This document shows, piece after piece, positions 22,173 through 31,001 of a stretch of DNA of 46,082 nucleotides. Under the pieces are notes generated by a model. It was not told the DNA's origin. It searched no databases and saw only the letters and a list, made by a program, of their open reading frames with translations. The first letter of the stretch is position 1. Every line of letters starts with the position of its first letter. Both the position numbers and the translations under genes were made by a program. Origin of the DNA: an uncultured Odoribacter sp. (GTDB lineage Bacteria > Bacteroidota > Bacteroidia > Bacteroidales > Marinifilaceae); contig CAKVCR010000003.1 of the NCBI GenBank assembly GCA_934725835.1, positions 1 to 46,082 of the forward strand, read 5' to 3'.

Positions 22173-23204
22173 TCAGCCCGTAGTGACTGCCTTCGTGAAT
22201 ATGGGCGAAGATTCGCTGGACTGAACATTCACCGTCTTAACGCCGGTCGGCGCAGTGAACGAAGTCGAAATTCCAGTGAACTTGCAATGATACCATTCGG
22301 GGCCGTGGTCAAGACCAACCTGTCCGAAAATCTGGTATTTCTCGCCCGCGCCGGTCTTTGCAAGCTGTTCCAAGAAGAAATTGCCCTTGCCCGGAACCGG
22401 CTGGAATACCGGCGAAATCACGCCCATGTTCAACAGCAGCGCCGTACCGGACGGAATGTAGCTACCCAGATACAGGTTGATCGAGCCCAGCGGCGTAAGC
22501 ACACGGGAAAGCTTAATGCCGTTGATATCGCTTACCATATCTGCAACGCGCAGTCCATTGTTCTCCGCGTCTGCGTTGATCTGATAAAGTGTAGTTGCGT
22601 CACACAGCAATACAAGATCGTTAATCGGCGCGTTCGATTCATAAATCTTCTTCATGCCGTCCGCAATCGCCCACAAGCCCAACGGCTTGTTCGCCATTGC
22701 AACCTTGTTGCTGTCGATCGCCGCCACCATGCCGCGCGTCTTGTTGATGGTCGCATCCGTGGTTGCTTCGTTATAAGCACCGTTAATGAACGTATACTCC
22801 ATATCGCCGCGGATTTTTTCCATCTTTGCTGCTACCTGAAAATCCAGTTCGTTAATCGGATTCGCAGTCTGGTTCGCGATGTTCACGCCGGAAAGCGTGC
22901 CCATGTTGGACATCTTGCCGTAAGAGATGCCCACGGTTTCCTGAAAAATCTGGGTCACATTGTACTTCTGCGCACGGGTTACAACGGTTGCATCCGGCGC
23001 GGTAAGCGATGCAGATTCGCTGATCGCGGGCTGCGCGCCGGTGCTGCCGCCCGTATATTCCTGACCGGTTACGAATTTAACGCTGTTCGTGGTTTTGGCT
23101 CTGCCGCCAATCATCGTGCTAAACGGGGTTCGCGTGTTGCCCTTGTTAAATAGCTGACCGCTATAATTCAGAACCCCAAAGCTGGTTGCAAAAGTGTCTG
23201 CCAT
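22173..23204 (-). CDS. Major capsid protein, SU10-like
   Basis: 343 residues. The segment VKFVTGQEYTGGSTGAQPAI, then ATVVTRAQKYNVTQIFQETV, then SYGKMSNMGTLSG corresponds to the SU10-type major capsid family (DUF5309). HK97-fold parts are expected: N-arm, E-loop (about 40-90) and A-domain. It follows the scaffold gene, 18 bases apart. No protease domain is adjacent. Confidence 0.9.
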   Translation of the reverse strand: MADTFATSFGVLNYSGQLFNKGNTRTPFSTMIGGRAKTTNSVKFVTGQEYTGGSTGAQPAISESASLTAPDATVVTRAQKYNVTQIFQETVGISYGKMSNMGTLSGVNIANQTANPINELDFQVAAKMEKIRGDMEYTFINGAYNEATTDATINKTRGMVAAIDSNKVAMANKPLGLWAIADGMKKIYESNAPINDLVLLCDATTLYQINADAENNGLRVADMVSDINGIKLSRVLTPLGSINLYLGSYIPSGTALLLNMGVISPVFQPVPGKGNFFLEQLAKTGAGEKYQIFGQVGLDHGPEWYHCKFTGISTSFTAPTGVKTVNVQSSESSPIFTKAVTTG

Positions 23205-23222
23205 GTTTTGTTTTCCCTCCTA

Positions 23223-23795
23223 TTAGGTCGTAGTAGTGGTTTCCTGCTGCTGCGAAAGTCGCGTGTAATATACGCTTGCCACGTTATCACCGCGCGTTGC
23301 AGCATCCTGTGCCATCTTCGCATAGTCAATTCCGGTCGATCCCGGCGTGCCCGCGCCTGGACGGGGCGTTTCGCGCAACAGTTCAGCCTTGACGTTCGCC
23401 CTGACCGCATCCTGATGCTTTGCAAAATTTGCAAATACCACATCCATCTTGCCATCTGCAAAGGCAGTCGCGGTTTCGTCCGCCAGTTTCTCATCGAAGC
23501 CAAGACCAACATATTTTGCGGTATACTTCGAAATAGAACGCTCACGGCGCAATGCGTTCAATTCGGTTTCCATCTCGTTGAACTTTTCCGCCGTTTCGGT
23601 CGCTTTCTGTTCGCTGTCGGTCAGCGTCGAAGTATACTTTTTCTTGTACTCCGCCGCTTCACTCGCGTACTTGTCCGCAACGTCCTTCTTGACATAGCCG
23701 CTCATGTCAATCTCGTGCCCCTGAATCAGTTTCAACTGTTCCTCGGCGCTCATGCCGTCCTTGTACCCCGGAATTTTCGTAATGTCCAGTTTCAT
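23223..23795 (-). CDS. Capsid scaffolding protein
   Basis: 190 residues with a long central coiled coil (about 45-85; KKYTSTLTDSEQKATETAEK) and a C-terminal flexible tail ending in TTTTT. The N-terminus (MKLDITKIPGYKDGMSAEEQ) matches the DUF4355/GP20-type scaffold family. It is directly upstream of the capsid gene. It should guide shell assembly and leave afterwards. Confidence 0.85.
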   Translation of the reverse strand: MKLDITKIPGYKDGMSAEEQLKLIQGHEIDMSGYVKKDVADKYASEAAEYKKKYTSTLTDSEQKATETAEKFNEMETELNALRRERSISKYTAKYVGLGFDEKLADETATAFADGKMDVVFANFAKHQDAVRANVKAELLRETPRPGAGTPGSTGIDYAKMAQDAATRGDNVASVYYTRLSQQQETTTTT

Positions 23796-23906
23796 GTTTT
23801 CCCTCCTGCGCTTGTTGAGGATGATCTCCCACCCATATGCTTGCGTTATTTGTCCGGCGTTCTCTCGCCGCTTGCGCTTTTAGGTCATCTCCGACCGCAT
23901 AATAAA

Positions 23907-23930
23907 AGCCACACGCATACGCATGTGGCT
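23907..23930 (-). terminator. Hairpin attenuator between gp7-like and scaffold genes
   Basis: AGCCACA..TGTGGCT with a small inner stem. On the reverse strand it is followed by TTTTATTA, ending about 10 bases past the gp7-like stop. It lies in the only intergenic gap of over 100 bases (23796-23940) in the head genes, so it may tune scaffold and capsid levels. Confidence 0.6.
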
Positions 23931-23940
23931 GAATGCCATG

Positions 23941-24615
23941 TTATTCTTCCGTCACCGGTTCAATCGTGCAGCGGCAATTATAATGCGGTTTGTCCGGAAC
24001 CGCGTCTATCGGGAATATCAATCCGTCCAAACGCCCGCATTCCTTACATACCTTGTCATCATGCTGCGAAATCCAGCGCACCTTGCGCACCCCAGCATCG
24101 CGATATGCCGTAACGGCTGCGCGATCTTCGATATCGATCATTGCTTGCCGCGTCTGGCGTATCCATGCGTTTTCAGCTGCACGATAATCATTCTCCATCT
24201 CGCGCCGCTGCTTCGATTCCGCATCCGCGACAAGCGATTCAAAAAACCGCGCGCGCTTGCGTTCCGCTTCAGTCACATATACATATTTCGTCACGGGATT
24301 GTATTCGGATTGAATCCCGTCCAGCCATTTTCCCGATATCGCCTTTTTTGCTTTTTGTAAATTTTCAGATTCAGGAATATTCGGCTGTACTTCTGCATAT
24401 GCTTCCATGTAGACCCAAAATCCAAGGTCTAGAAACGCATCGCGATTCTTTTCCTCCAGTAGCTTGTATACACGCTTCGATTCGGCTTGTATCGTGCGCA
24501 CCGGCTGATTGATCTGCTCGAAATTGAGCGTCAGCCGCGATTTCTTGAAGATTCGTGTGATCGAAACAATCAACGCCTTCAATTTTCGGTCGCCGACCGC
24601 GTACCAGTTACGCAT
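23941..24615 (-). CDS. SPP1 gp7 / Mu F-like minor head protein
   Basis: 224 residues. The C-terminus has the zinc-type pattern CKECGRLDG...HYNCRCTIEP (about 190-220), with VRWISQHDDKVCKECG before it, typical of the SPP1 gp7/Mu F family. It overlaps the portal gene by eight bases. It is shorter than many members, missing part of the N-terminal domain. It probably takes part in procapsid assembly and DNA ejection. Confidence 0.85.
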   Translation of the reverse strand: MRNWYAVGDRKLKALIVSITRIFKKSRLTLNFEQINQPVRTIQAESKRVYKLLEEKNRDAFLDLGFWVYMEAYAEVQPNIPESENLQKAKKAISGKWLDGIQSEYNPVTKYVYVTEAERKRARFFESLVADAESKQRREMENDYRAAENAWIRQTRQAMIDIEDRAAVTAYRDAGVRKVRWISQHDDKVCKECGRLDGLIFPIDAVPDKPHYNCRCTIEPVTEE

Positions 24616-26074
24616 CGTCCTTCACTTCATCCTTTTTCAGATCGACGGTCGTTTGTTCGCCGTTATCTTCCGGATTCTCCGAATTATCATCGGTCGTATC
24701 CTCGTATTCCCACTTTTTCAAGTACGGCAATGATGCTTCATAAACCTCTGTAGGATCGCCGAATAACCCGCACTGTGCGATTGCGTGCAGCGGATCAATG
24801 CCGGAAGATAGCATGTTCGTCAGCGTCTGCGACTTGCTCAGAATATCTTCGTAGTTGCGGCGCGTGAACTTCATATCGATTTCGGAAATCGAAAGATTCA
24901 GTACGCCCATGTTCCGACAGATGCCCAGAACCACGCGCAGGAATTCCGTTTCACTGCGTTTCCATAGCAGTTCGCTGTCCTTTGCGCGCGCATCCGCAGA
25001 ATACCATCCGCCGCGCATGAATGCCGCGCCGTTATTCGATGAATCGCTTGTATTCTCGCTCGCCATCGCGGGCATACCGGTAATGGTCAAAACCTCTTTA
25101 TATAGGTTGTCCATCAATACTTGCTGATCGCCCTGATTCAGTTCCGGGCTTAACAGCTTCAAATCCGAATCAACACCCTGACTGCTCTTGATCATCACCG
25201 CGCCATTATCTTTGATCGCGTCAAGATCATCTTCGCCATCATATTCACAATTCTTGAACACCATAAGCGATTGCACGGTCTGTTCTGTGCCATCAATACG
25301 ATTGCTCTGCAATGTGTTCATCGTGTCCAGCAGCGTTTCAACGATCTCGAATGAACCAATCCGCGAATTATTATTGATATATTCAATAATTGGCACGCGC
25401 CCAAGCATATGATCGCTGCGCTTGCGTATCGTCATGCCGTTTTCGCCGCCCGAAAGATCGATCTCATAGAACGTCTTGTCGGTGTACACATTCGCGATCT
25501 CATGATCAATGCCGGTTGCTTCATCCTTGCGTATAATCATGAACACGCCGCACACCACCGGCGCGCCGACGCCCGTATAACGAACGACGAACGTCTGTTC
25601 AGGATTCAGCGTATACACATTGAACGGCGATTCATCCGCGTCTGCATAGTTGGGATTGCTGTTCGGCAATACCAGTCGATACGCAACCCCGCAAATATTG
25701 AAATCGTCCGCAATCTCTTTATCCTTTGCCGATTTCGCTTCCAGATGCATATAATCGCTCAGTTTGGCAATCGCTTTCGTCGCCTTCCTGGCGCCGCGCT
25801 TGACGTACATAATCGGCTCTGATAGCAGATATGAAACCTTGAAGCTTACGATCTCATTGGCGTGATTCAGCACGCACTTGTTGTTGATGTTCGGTCGTAC
25901 TTCCTTGATGCGCTGCAAGATCGGCTGATTGCCCCTGTATACGTCGAACAGGTGCCGAATCTCAGCCTGATTGCGCTTAAAATCGCCCATCGCTTTCGCC
26001 AGCACATCCTTGATATTGCCGTCGTTTATCTCGGCATACGCCGTGAAAATCGGTCTGCGCCCGAAGGTTGGCAT
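24608..26074 (-). CDS. Portal protein, SPP1 gp6-like
   Basis: 488 residues, start after GAGAGGTG. The family pattern is visible: YRGNQPILQR near 45-55, CVLNHANEIVSFKVSYLLSE (about 67-86), HMLGRVPIIEYINNNSRIGS near 220-240, and a long C-terminal helical stem. It forms the dodecameric DNA gate at the head vertex. It follows terL directly and overlaps the gp7-like gene. Confidence 0.9.
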   Translation of the reverse strand: MPTFGRRPIFTAYAEINDGNIKDVLAKAMGDFKRNQAEIRHLFDVYRGNQPILQRIKEVRPNINNKCVLNHANEIVSFKVSYLLSEPIMYVKRGARKATKAIAKLSDYMHLEAKSAKDKEIADDFNICGVAYRLVLPNSNPNYADADESPFNVYTLNPEQTFVVRYTGVGAPVVCGVFMIIRKDEATGIDHEIANVYTDKTFYEIDLSGGENGMTIRKRSDHMLGRVPIIEYINNNSRIGSFEIVETLLDTMNTLQSNRIDGTEQTVQSLMVFKNCEYDGEDDLDAIKDNGAVMIKSSQGVDSDLKLLSPELNQGDQQVLMDNLYKEVLTITGMPAMASENTSDSSNNGAAFMRGGWYSADARAKDSELLWKRSETEFLRVVLGICRNMGVLNLSISEIDMKFTRRNYEDILSKSQTLTNMLSSGIDPLHAIAQCGLFGDPTEVYEASLPYLKKWEYEDTTDDNSENPEDNGEQTTVDLKKDEVKDDA

Positions 26075-26092
26075 TGGTTATCACCTCTCAAA

Positions 26093-27724
26093 TTAGAATA
26101 GCCGTTTCGCGAACGTCACGCGCGCCACACTTCCGCCGTACATCATGTCAGCCAGCATTGCAAGGCTGTCCGGCGCGTCGTCGTGAACGTTCTTGCCGCT
26201 TTGCGTGAACATCGTCACTTCGTTCATGAACGCCCTGTACTCGCTGTCGCGATGGTTCGCATCACGGAAATAGAACTTGCGAATCTCCGGCGCATACATG
26301 ATGATTCGGCTCAATTTGCTTTGTGTTGTCGGCGCGCGCCTTGAAGTAATATTCAGCCGGATATTGTCTGCGCGCAGTTGCGAATCAACAATATCGGCGT
26401 ATTCATCGCCGCCGTTATTCTGCTCGAACTGCGTCTGATGCGGTTTATGCATCTTCATTTTCGCTACTACAATCGGGCGCGTAACCGTCTTATCGCCGCG
26501 ATTGAATACCACGTCATGGATGTACGCGCTATCTCCGTACACATACGCGAACGGCATACTCAGACTGTCGCCGCCGCCCCATGCGGTATCGCAAGCCGCC
26601 ATGATTCTGTCCGGCTCACCGTCCGGAAGCACGCCATTGTAATACCGCAAGTCCGGTTCGGGGAATAACAACCCTTCGCGAATGTACGGCGAACCCATGT
26701 ATTTTGCCCACCACGTCGCCGCGTCGATCGATTCGCGCATGTCATGGTAATATGCGTCGTCGAATCCCAGATCGAAATCATATACGAAATTGCTATGATC
26801 GTTCTCATCCAGCGCAGGAATAACCCTGAATCGATAGTCGGGATCGTCTGCATACTGTTGCTGAATCATGCCTAATGGATCGAATACGTTCCACCGCGTA
26901 CCGACCATCAATTCAAGCGCACCCAGCTTTTTACGATCCTTCAACTGGTTTAGATATGCGTCGTATTTCGCCTGTAGTCGAATCGGGTTTAGCGATTCCT
27001 CCAAGTCCTCAATCAAGTCATCGCAGTACAGAATGCCGCCGTTGCCGATTTCAACCGCGCCCGTCAATGTACCCCCGATAGAACGGCATGTAATCGTCGG
27101 GAAGCGCTTGATCTGGTTCAGGTCGATTGTTTCATTCTTCGCGCTTTTATCAACGATCTTCACATCGTCGAATATCTCTGACCATGCATAGGTTTCTTCG
27201 TCCGTCATGATGGACAGAATCTCTCGAAAAAATCCGTCCGTCAGCTTATCGCTATGCCCGCTCATTACGCTCGCTATATCCGGTCGATTCCCCATCACCC
27301 ATGTCATGAACATAATGCATAGTGTGGATTTCCCAACGCGCGGCGGCAAGCTGATGCCCAGAAACTTGATTTCCCCATTAAAAAGCGCCTGTAGATCATC
27401 TACAAGCGGTTTCAATACCTTGCGGCGTGGAAGATAGAATTTCTTCTCTGGTTCGCGCTTCCATTCCAGCGCTATGATATAGTCATCAAGACAGTATCTT
27501 GCATTCAGTCTATACAGGTTCCCCAACATCGTATAGGCTTCTCCAGATTGCACAAACAGCTTTTTCACGGCTTTTCGAAGATGCTTATTACATTCTCCAG
27601 CAAGCTTCTTGTCCTCGCTGTAAAGCCCTTCCACGCATTGATACAGTATCCTCGCAAGTTCCATGCTGCAATGCGTCTGCGCTCTCTTGATGCCCTCTGC
27701 AAACACATCGGCATAGTTGCTCAT
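26093..27724 (-). CDS. terL: Terminase large subunit
   Basis: 543 residues. ATPase motifs: Walker A-like PPRVGKST (127-134), Walker B GILYCDD with Asp235-Asp236 and E nearby (about 238-244). The RNase H-like nuclease begins near ACDTAWGGGDS (Asp379). It drives DNA packaging and cutting. The small-subunit gene lies 380 bases upstream across a gap with repeats. The family (Terminase_6-like) is typical of siphophages. Confidence 0.92.
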   Translation of the reverse strand: MSNYADVFAEGIKRAQTHCSMELARILYQCVEGLYSEDKKLAGECNKHLRKAVKKLFVQSGEAYTMLGNLYRLNARYCLDDYIIALEWKREPEKKFYLPRRKVLKPLVDDLQALFNGEIKFLGISLPPRVGKSTLCIMFMTWVMGNRPDIASVMSGHSDKLTDGFFREILSIMTDEETYAWSEIFDDVKIVDKSAKNETIDLNQIKRFPTITCRSIGGTLTGAVEIGNGGILYCDDLIEDLEESLNPIRLQAKYDAYLNQLKDRKKLGALELMVGTRWNVFDPLGMIQQQYADDPDYRFRVIPALDENDHSNFVYDFDLGFDDAYYHDMRESIDAATWWAKYMGSPYIREGLLFPEPDLRYYNGVLPDGEPDRIMAACDTAWGGGDSLSMPFAYVYGDSAYIHDVVFNRGDKTVTRPIVVAKMKMHKPHQTQFEQNNGGDEYADIVDSQLRADNIRLNITSRRAPTTQSKLSRIIMYAPEIRKFYFRDANHRDSEYRAFMNEVTMFTQSGKNVHDDAPDSLAMLADMMYGGSVARVTFAKRLF

Positions 27725-28105
27725 GTTCTACTCCTTTTTTGTCTTTTTTTGTTTTTTCGGCGGTAGAAGTGTTCACCCCGGCCAGACATGACACATAGAA
27801 ACCCCATGGGGTGCCAATAGTCCAGATTGACAGGCTGGAACAGGATACCCCCATCATTAAATCATCCCCACGGTTGAATGATAGAATGAATCACGTATGA
27901 ATAGGGGCATGCGATGCTATTCGGTCAGTCATTACACTGAATGTTTACAAAACTACACATCTATGCGTAAAAGCATTGTTTTGCGCATAGATAATACACG
28001 AATGCACAATAAAACAGGCTGCAATATATGCAACCTACACTATGCACCATATGCACCCAATCATGCAGGTGATTTATACGCCAGAATATACATAATCATG
28101 CATGT
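27725..28105. other. Non-coding gap between terS and terL, with TGCA cluster and hairpin
   Basis: No gene with a ribosome site is visible. TGCA occurs seven times between 28003 and 28102 (28003, 28020, 28029, 28043, 28052, 28064, 28099), including TATGCACC twice. A hairpin TCTATGCG...CGCATAGA (about 27959-27991) lies beside it. A terminase-binding (pac or cos) site would fit this place. Confidence 0.45.
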
Positions 28106-28645
28106 TTAATCATCATCCGGCAATGCATTTAAACGCTGCTGCAATTGATCCGGCTGCATCTGTTCCGAAATGGGTTTAGCTGTAACGTTGTAATCCACAA
28201 CATCCTGATACCCGAACTGATTTTTCCCTAGGAATATTCCACATGGCGGATTTATCCCGCCTGATTGCATTGCATATTCCCAATTTGATTCTAATGCGGC
28301 ATAGGTTTTTTTGATACAGTCCCTAGTGCCAACAGGTAAATCATCATACCCATGACAGGGAATGTCTGATTTAATTTCCCATAATCTACGGCGATCAATC
28401 CCTAAAACAGAAGCCAATGCAGATATACCAGGTCTAATTTCGTTTTCCTGGCATAAATTGAAATAGTCCAGAATCCGTTTAGACACCTGATCGGGATCAT
28501 ATAAATCAACAGATGGCCAACTGATTACAGCAGCCATTAATGCCATAGATTTATTCGTGATTCGTAAATCCGTGCCAAATATTGGACTGCCATTCGGATT
28601 ATTATTTTTACTGGGCATTTTAGATTTACTAGGTTTCGTTGCCAT
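28106..28645 (-). CDS. terS: Terminase small subunit
   Basis: 179 residues from ATG 28645, preceded by GGGAGGTG; the longer frame to 28723 has an AT-rich leader without a ribosome site. A basic N-terminus (ATKPSKSKMPSKNNN), then a HTH-type middle (SVLGIDRRRLWEIK) and a C-terminal oligomer region. GIFLGKNQFGYQDVVD near 135-150 is the motif of this terminase small subunit family. It recognises the packaging site. Confidence 0.8.
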   Translation of the reverse strand: MATKPSKSKMPSKNNNPNGSPIFGTDLRITNKSMALMAAVISWPSVDLYDPDQVSKRILDYFNLCQENEIRPGISALASVLGIDRRRLWEIKSDIPCHGYDDLPVGTRDCIKKTYAALESNWEYAMQSGGINPPCGIFLGKNQFGYQDVVDYNVTAKPISEQMQPDQLQQRLNALPDDD

Positions 28646-28734
28646 CTGTTCACCTCCCATTTTAATTTTAATTATTTTAAATAAATTGAATAAATGAAAC
28701 AGGTATAGACTACACGCCCACACCTGCCAGTGTG

Positions 28735-28765
28735 ATTATAACACATGGTACGAATTGGAAATCAA
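28735..28765 (-). promoter_or_regulatory. Candidate late promoter
   Basis: On the reverse strand TTGATT (28765-28760), 19 bases, TATAAT (28740-28735), about 90 bases upstream of terS. The long spacer suggests that an activator is needed. The direct repeats TTACTGGA (28776 region) and TGAAATCGTG (near 28810 and 28830) upstream may bind it. Confidence 0.5.
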
Positions 28766-28849
28766 TGGAAGGTTACTGGATTTTACTGGACACAATTGTT
28801 AAACATTTATGAAATCGTGTATTTTGGGGTGAAATCGTGAAATTAGCTA

Positions 28850-28878
28850 TTGATGTATGGACTACCATATGTTATAAT
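28850..28878 (+). promoter_or_regulatory. Forward promoter of the small-gene islet
   Basis: TTGATG (28850-28855), 17 bases, TATAAT (28873-28878), 45 bases before the first forward gene. Confidence 0.75.
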
Positions 28879-28922
28879 ATATACAGTGGTTAAGGGAACC
28901 ACTAGAAAGGCGGGCGGAAAGG

Positions 28923-29051
28923 ATGAACGACGAAATGACTAGTGCTGAACTGAATCAGTTTTTGGAAACTATCGCAAAGCTGGTTGAAGCGACCGCAAAC
29001 GACGCGAAGGACGCTGCAAAGATCATTCGCGAAAGCAAAGTGAAGTCGTAA
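28923..29051 (+). CDS. Small acidic helical protein, 42 aa
   Basis: ATG 28923 follows GGCGGGCGGAAAGG. The product (MNDEMTSAELNQFLETIAKL, then VEATANDAKDAAKIIRES) should be one long helix pair. It is the first gene of the forward islet and is followed by a hairpin. No family. Confidence 0.6.
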   Translation: MNDEMTSAELNQFLETIAKLVEATANDAKDAAKIIRESKVKS

Positions 29052-29060
29052 AACAAAAAA

Positions 29061-29092
29061 AGGTCAGCGCCCCTTGCAAAGTTCGCTGACCT
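29061..29092 (-). terminator. Hairpin with reverse-strand T-run
   Basis: AGGTCAGCG (29061-29069) pairs with CGCTGACCT (29084-29092). The forward strand has an A-run before it and no T-run after, so it works as a terminator of reverse transcripts entering the islet. Confidence 0.7.
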
Positions 29093-29107
29093 AACCCGAA
29101 GTAACTC

Positions 29108-29141
29108 GGTAATGAGCGGTAGCCCGCCGCCGTTCATTACC
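29108..29141. repeat. Second hairpin after the first islet gene
   Basis: GGTAATGAGCGG pairs with CCGTTCATTACC (12 bp with one G-T pair). Only a weak T-tract (attattgt) follows on the forward strand. Confidence 0.6.
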
Positions 29142-29210
29142 ATTATTGTAACAGAAAAAGCGAAATAAATCAAGATCAAATACAAGATCAAATATCAGGA
29201 GGAAACAACA

Positions 29211-29534
29211 ATGAAGAAGTATCTGGTTGAATATCGCCGTCACAATGGCGATCTGAAGCGTGTTGGGCTGAATAGCGGCTATGATGGATTCTGTGACGTG
29301 TTCGATACGATTGAGGAAGCGAACAAGGCAGCAATAACGCAGTGGGATCATCTGACCATCACGGAGCGCAAGCATTCCGAAGTTGAAGTATTGGCAGTAA
29401 CCGAAGATGATTTAGCCGATTGGGCGATTGACGAAGAAACCGGTGAAATCGATTGGACGGCCTACGCGAATGCAGATTTGCCGGAAGGCGGCCTGAAGTT
29501 CAGCGGGTTGAATGACGATGATATTCGCGCGTGA
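29211..29534 (+). CDS. Hypothetical protein, 107 aa
   Basis: Start ATG 29211 after AGGAGGAAAC. The N-terminus MKKYLVEYRRHNGDLKRVGL begins a beta-helix type domain. The acidic end contains TEDDLADWAIDEETGEIDWT. No family is recognised. Two hairpins lie between it and the LPD29-like gene. Confidence 0.75.
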   Translation: MKKYLVEYRRHNGDLKRVGLNSGYDGFCDVFDTIEEANKAAITQWDHLTITERKHSEVEVLAVTEDDLADWAIDEETGEIDWTAYANADLPEGGLKFSGLNDDDIRA

Positions 29535-29542
29535 AAACAAAA

Positions 29543-29575
29543 CCCTTTCGCCGGTGTAGGATACCTGCGAAAGGG
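29543..29575 (-). terminator. Hairpin with reverse-strand T-run
   Basis: CCCTTTCGC (29543-29551) pairs with GCGAAAGGG (29567-29575). It is preceded by AAAACAAAA on the forward strand, which reads TTTTGTTTT after the stem on the reverse strand. Confidence 0.65.
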
Positions 29576-29602
29576 AAGCGGAAGCCAGCAGAAACAACAA
29601 AA

Positions 29603-29650
29603 CCGCCGAATACCCGCCACGCCTGTAATTATAGCAGGTTCGGGCGGCGG
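29603..29650 (-). terminator. Long hairpin with reverse-strand T-run
   Basis: An imperfect stem CCGCC..GGGCGG with inner CCTG/CAGG; the reverse strand continues into GGTTTTGTTG. This is the third hairpin of the same polarity in the islet. Confidence 0.5.
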
Positions 29651-29689
29651 AAGTCAAGCACGAATTTTAATTACAGGAGGAATAATAAA

Positions 29690-30442
29690 ATGACTACCTA
29701 CACCATCACCAACAATAACCGTTATGGCACCTGCGAAGTATCGTTTACGGACAAGCCGCAAGTATCTGTTTTATCCGCGCTGAAGGCGCTGGGCATGCGC
29801 TGGAATTCGAAGCGCGTCCTGTGGTACGGATTCGCCAGCGAGGACGAAATCAAAAACGCGATCATGCAGGCACAGCCGGAAGAAGTTCCCGCGCAGATCG
29901 CACAGGATGGTTATTTAGGCGCTATCGCCGTTTCCGGTGCGAAGTCTAACCGCCGTTTGTATGGCGCTGAACTTTCCGCAGCAATCCGCGCGGACATCAA
30001 GGCGGCGGGTATCAAGGGCGTGACCGTAAAGGTGAAGGGGTTCAGCGGCGGGCAGGAAATCACCGCGACCATCAAGGGCCGCGCCGCCGATTGTGCAGAT
30101 CGCGCCGAATACATCGACAAATGGACGCCGTGCGGGCGAAACTGGATTGATCTGGGCGATGATGGCACGATATCCGCGCGCGATTTCTACGCGATGGAAG
30201 ACGGGCAGAACGAAATCCGCATGAAGGCCGCAGCGATCGAATACGACGCAAGAACCTGCGCAGGGTTCCACAGCGTGAATCAGTACCACATCGACAGCTA
30301 TACGGAATACACGCCGGAATTCATCGCGAAAATCAACGCAGTGAATGCGATCATCGCCAATTACAACTACGACGATAGCAATAGCATGGTTGATTATTTC
30401 GATACCAATTTTTACTACGATCTGTATGTAAAAATCTGCTAA
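29690..30442 (+). CDS. LPD29-domain-like protein, 250 aa
   Basis: Start ATG 29690 after AGGAGGAATAATAA; the longer frame from 29531 has no ribosome site. Residues about 80-140 (GAELSAAIRADIKAAGIKGV, then TVKVKGFSGGQEITATIKG) match the large-polyvalent-protein domain LPD29. The N-terminus (about 1-55) has the YGTCEVSFTDKPQVSVL segment and LKALGMRWNSKRVLWYGFA, a small-domain pattern also seen beside polyvalent-protein domains. Such proteins are carried by phages and conjugative elements and may enter the cell with DNA; function is unproven. It is the longest islet gene. Confidence 0.75.
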   Translation: MTTYTITNNNRYGTCEVSFTDKPQVSVLSALKALGMRWNSKRVLWYGFASEDEIKNAIMQAQPEEVPAQIAQDGYLGAIAVSGAKSNRRLYGAELSAAIRADIKAAGIKGVTVKVKGFSGGQEITATIKGRAADCADRAEYIDKWTPCGRNWIDLGDDGTISARDFYAMEDGQNEIRMKAAAIEYDARTCAGFHSVNQYHIDSYTEYTPEFIAKINAVNAIIANYNYDDSNSMVDYFDTNFYYDLYVKIC

Positions 30443-30515
30443 CAATGAACGACTGCCGCGCCCATCCGCAAAAGGTGGGCAGAAAAAACATAAAAACAAA
30501 AAACAGGAGGGAAAA

Positions 30516-30983
30516 ATGATGAGAGATTTTACTTATGATTTTGATGTTGAATTTGGCGCGATGGTTGGATCGACTTGCTGTCCGGATGATTTGGAAATCA
30601 AAATCATTAGAATACTAAATTGCGATTACGTAGAAAGCGAACAAACTTGCGTATATCAGACCTCGCTTCATTTAAAAAGCTTTCTTCCCGGTGGCGATTA
30701 CGAAGATTACTTTACATTTGAAGATGTTTGTAAAGCGATTGAAGAAGATACATATGACGAGGCGATTGAAATGATGTCTGTTGCTTTCGGCGAATGCGAT
30801 GAAAACGGGAAAGAGATCGCAAAAGAATTAGGACGGTATATACGCGATGAATTCGATTCTGAAGATAGTTGGTTGTCTGAATTATACAATGACCGAATCG
30901 AAGATATAAAAAACGGTTATTTTAGGGTGGAGGATCAAATCAAAGAAAAGCTGATTGCTGACGGAAAATTGCCGAAGGAATAA
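30516..30983 (+). CDS. Acidic hypothetical protein, 155 aa
   Basis: ATG ATG start after AGGAGGGAAA. Very acidic (many Glu/Asp), with FTFEDVCKAIEEDTYDEAIE and a helical C-terminus. Its DNA is visibly more AT-rich than the neighbouring genes, which suggests a different origin. The acidic character could mimic DNA, as in some anti-defence proteins, but this is only a guess. Confidence 0.75.
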   Translation: MMRDFTYDFDVEFGAMVGSTCCPDDLEIKIIRILNCDYVESEQTCVYQTSLHLKSFLPGGDYEDYFTFEDVCKAIEEDTYDEAIEMMSVAFGECDENGKEIAKELGRYIRDEFDSEDSWLSELYNDRIEDIKNGYFRVEDQIKEKLIADGKLPKE

Positions 30984-31001
30984 AAAAAGGGGGCAACGAA
31001 C

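Noticed and set aside
22287..23153. 288-codon forward frame opposite the capsid gene
   Set aside because: Arg-rich mirror frame; the capsid on the other strand is clear.
23208..24113. 301-codon forward frame opposite scaffold and gp7-like genes
   Set aside because: Spans two clear reverse genes and a hairpin, with no start signal.
27588..27857. 89-codon reverse frame upstream of terL
   Set aside because: Overlaps the start of terL in another frame and lacks a ribosome site.
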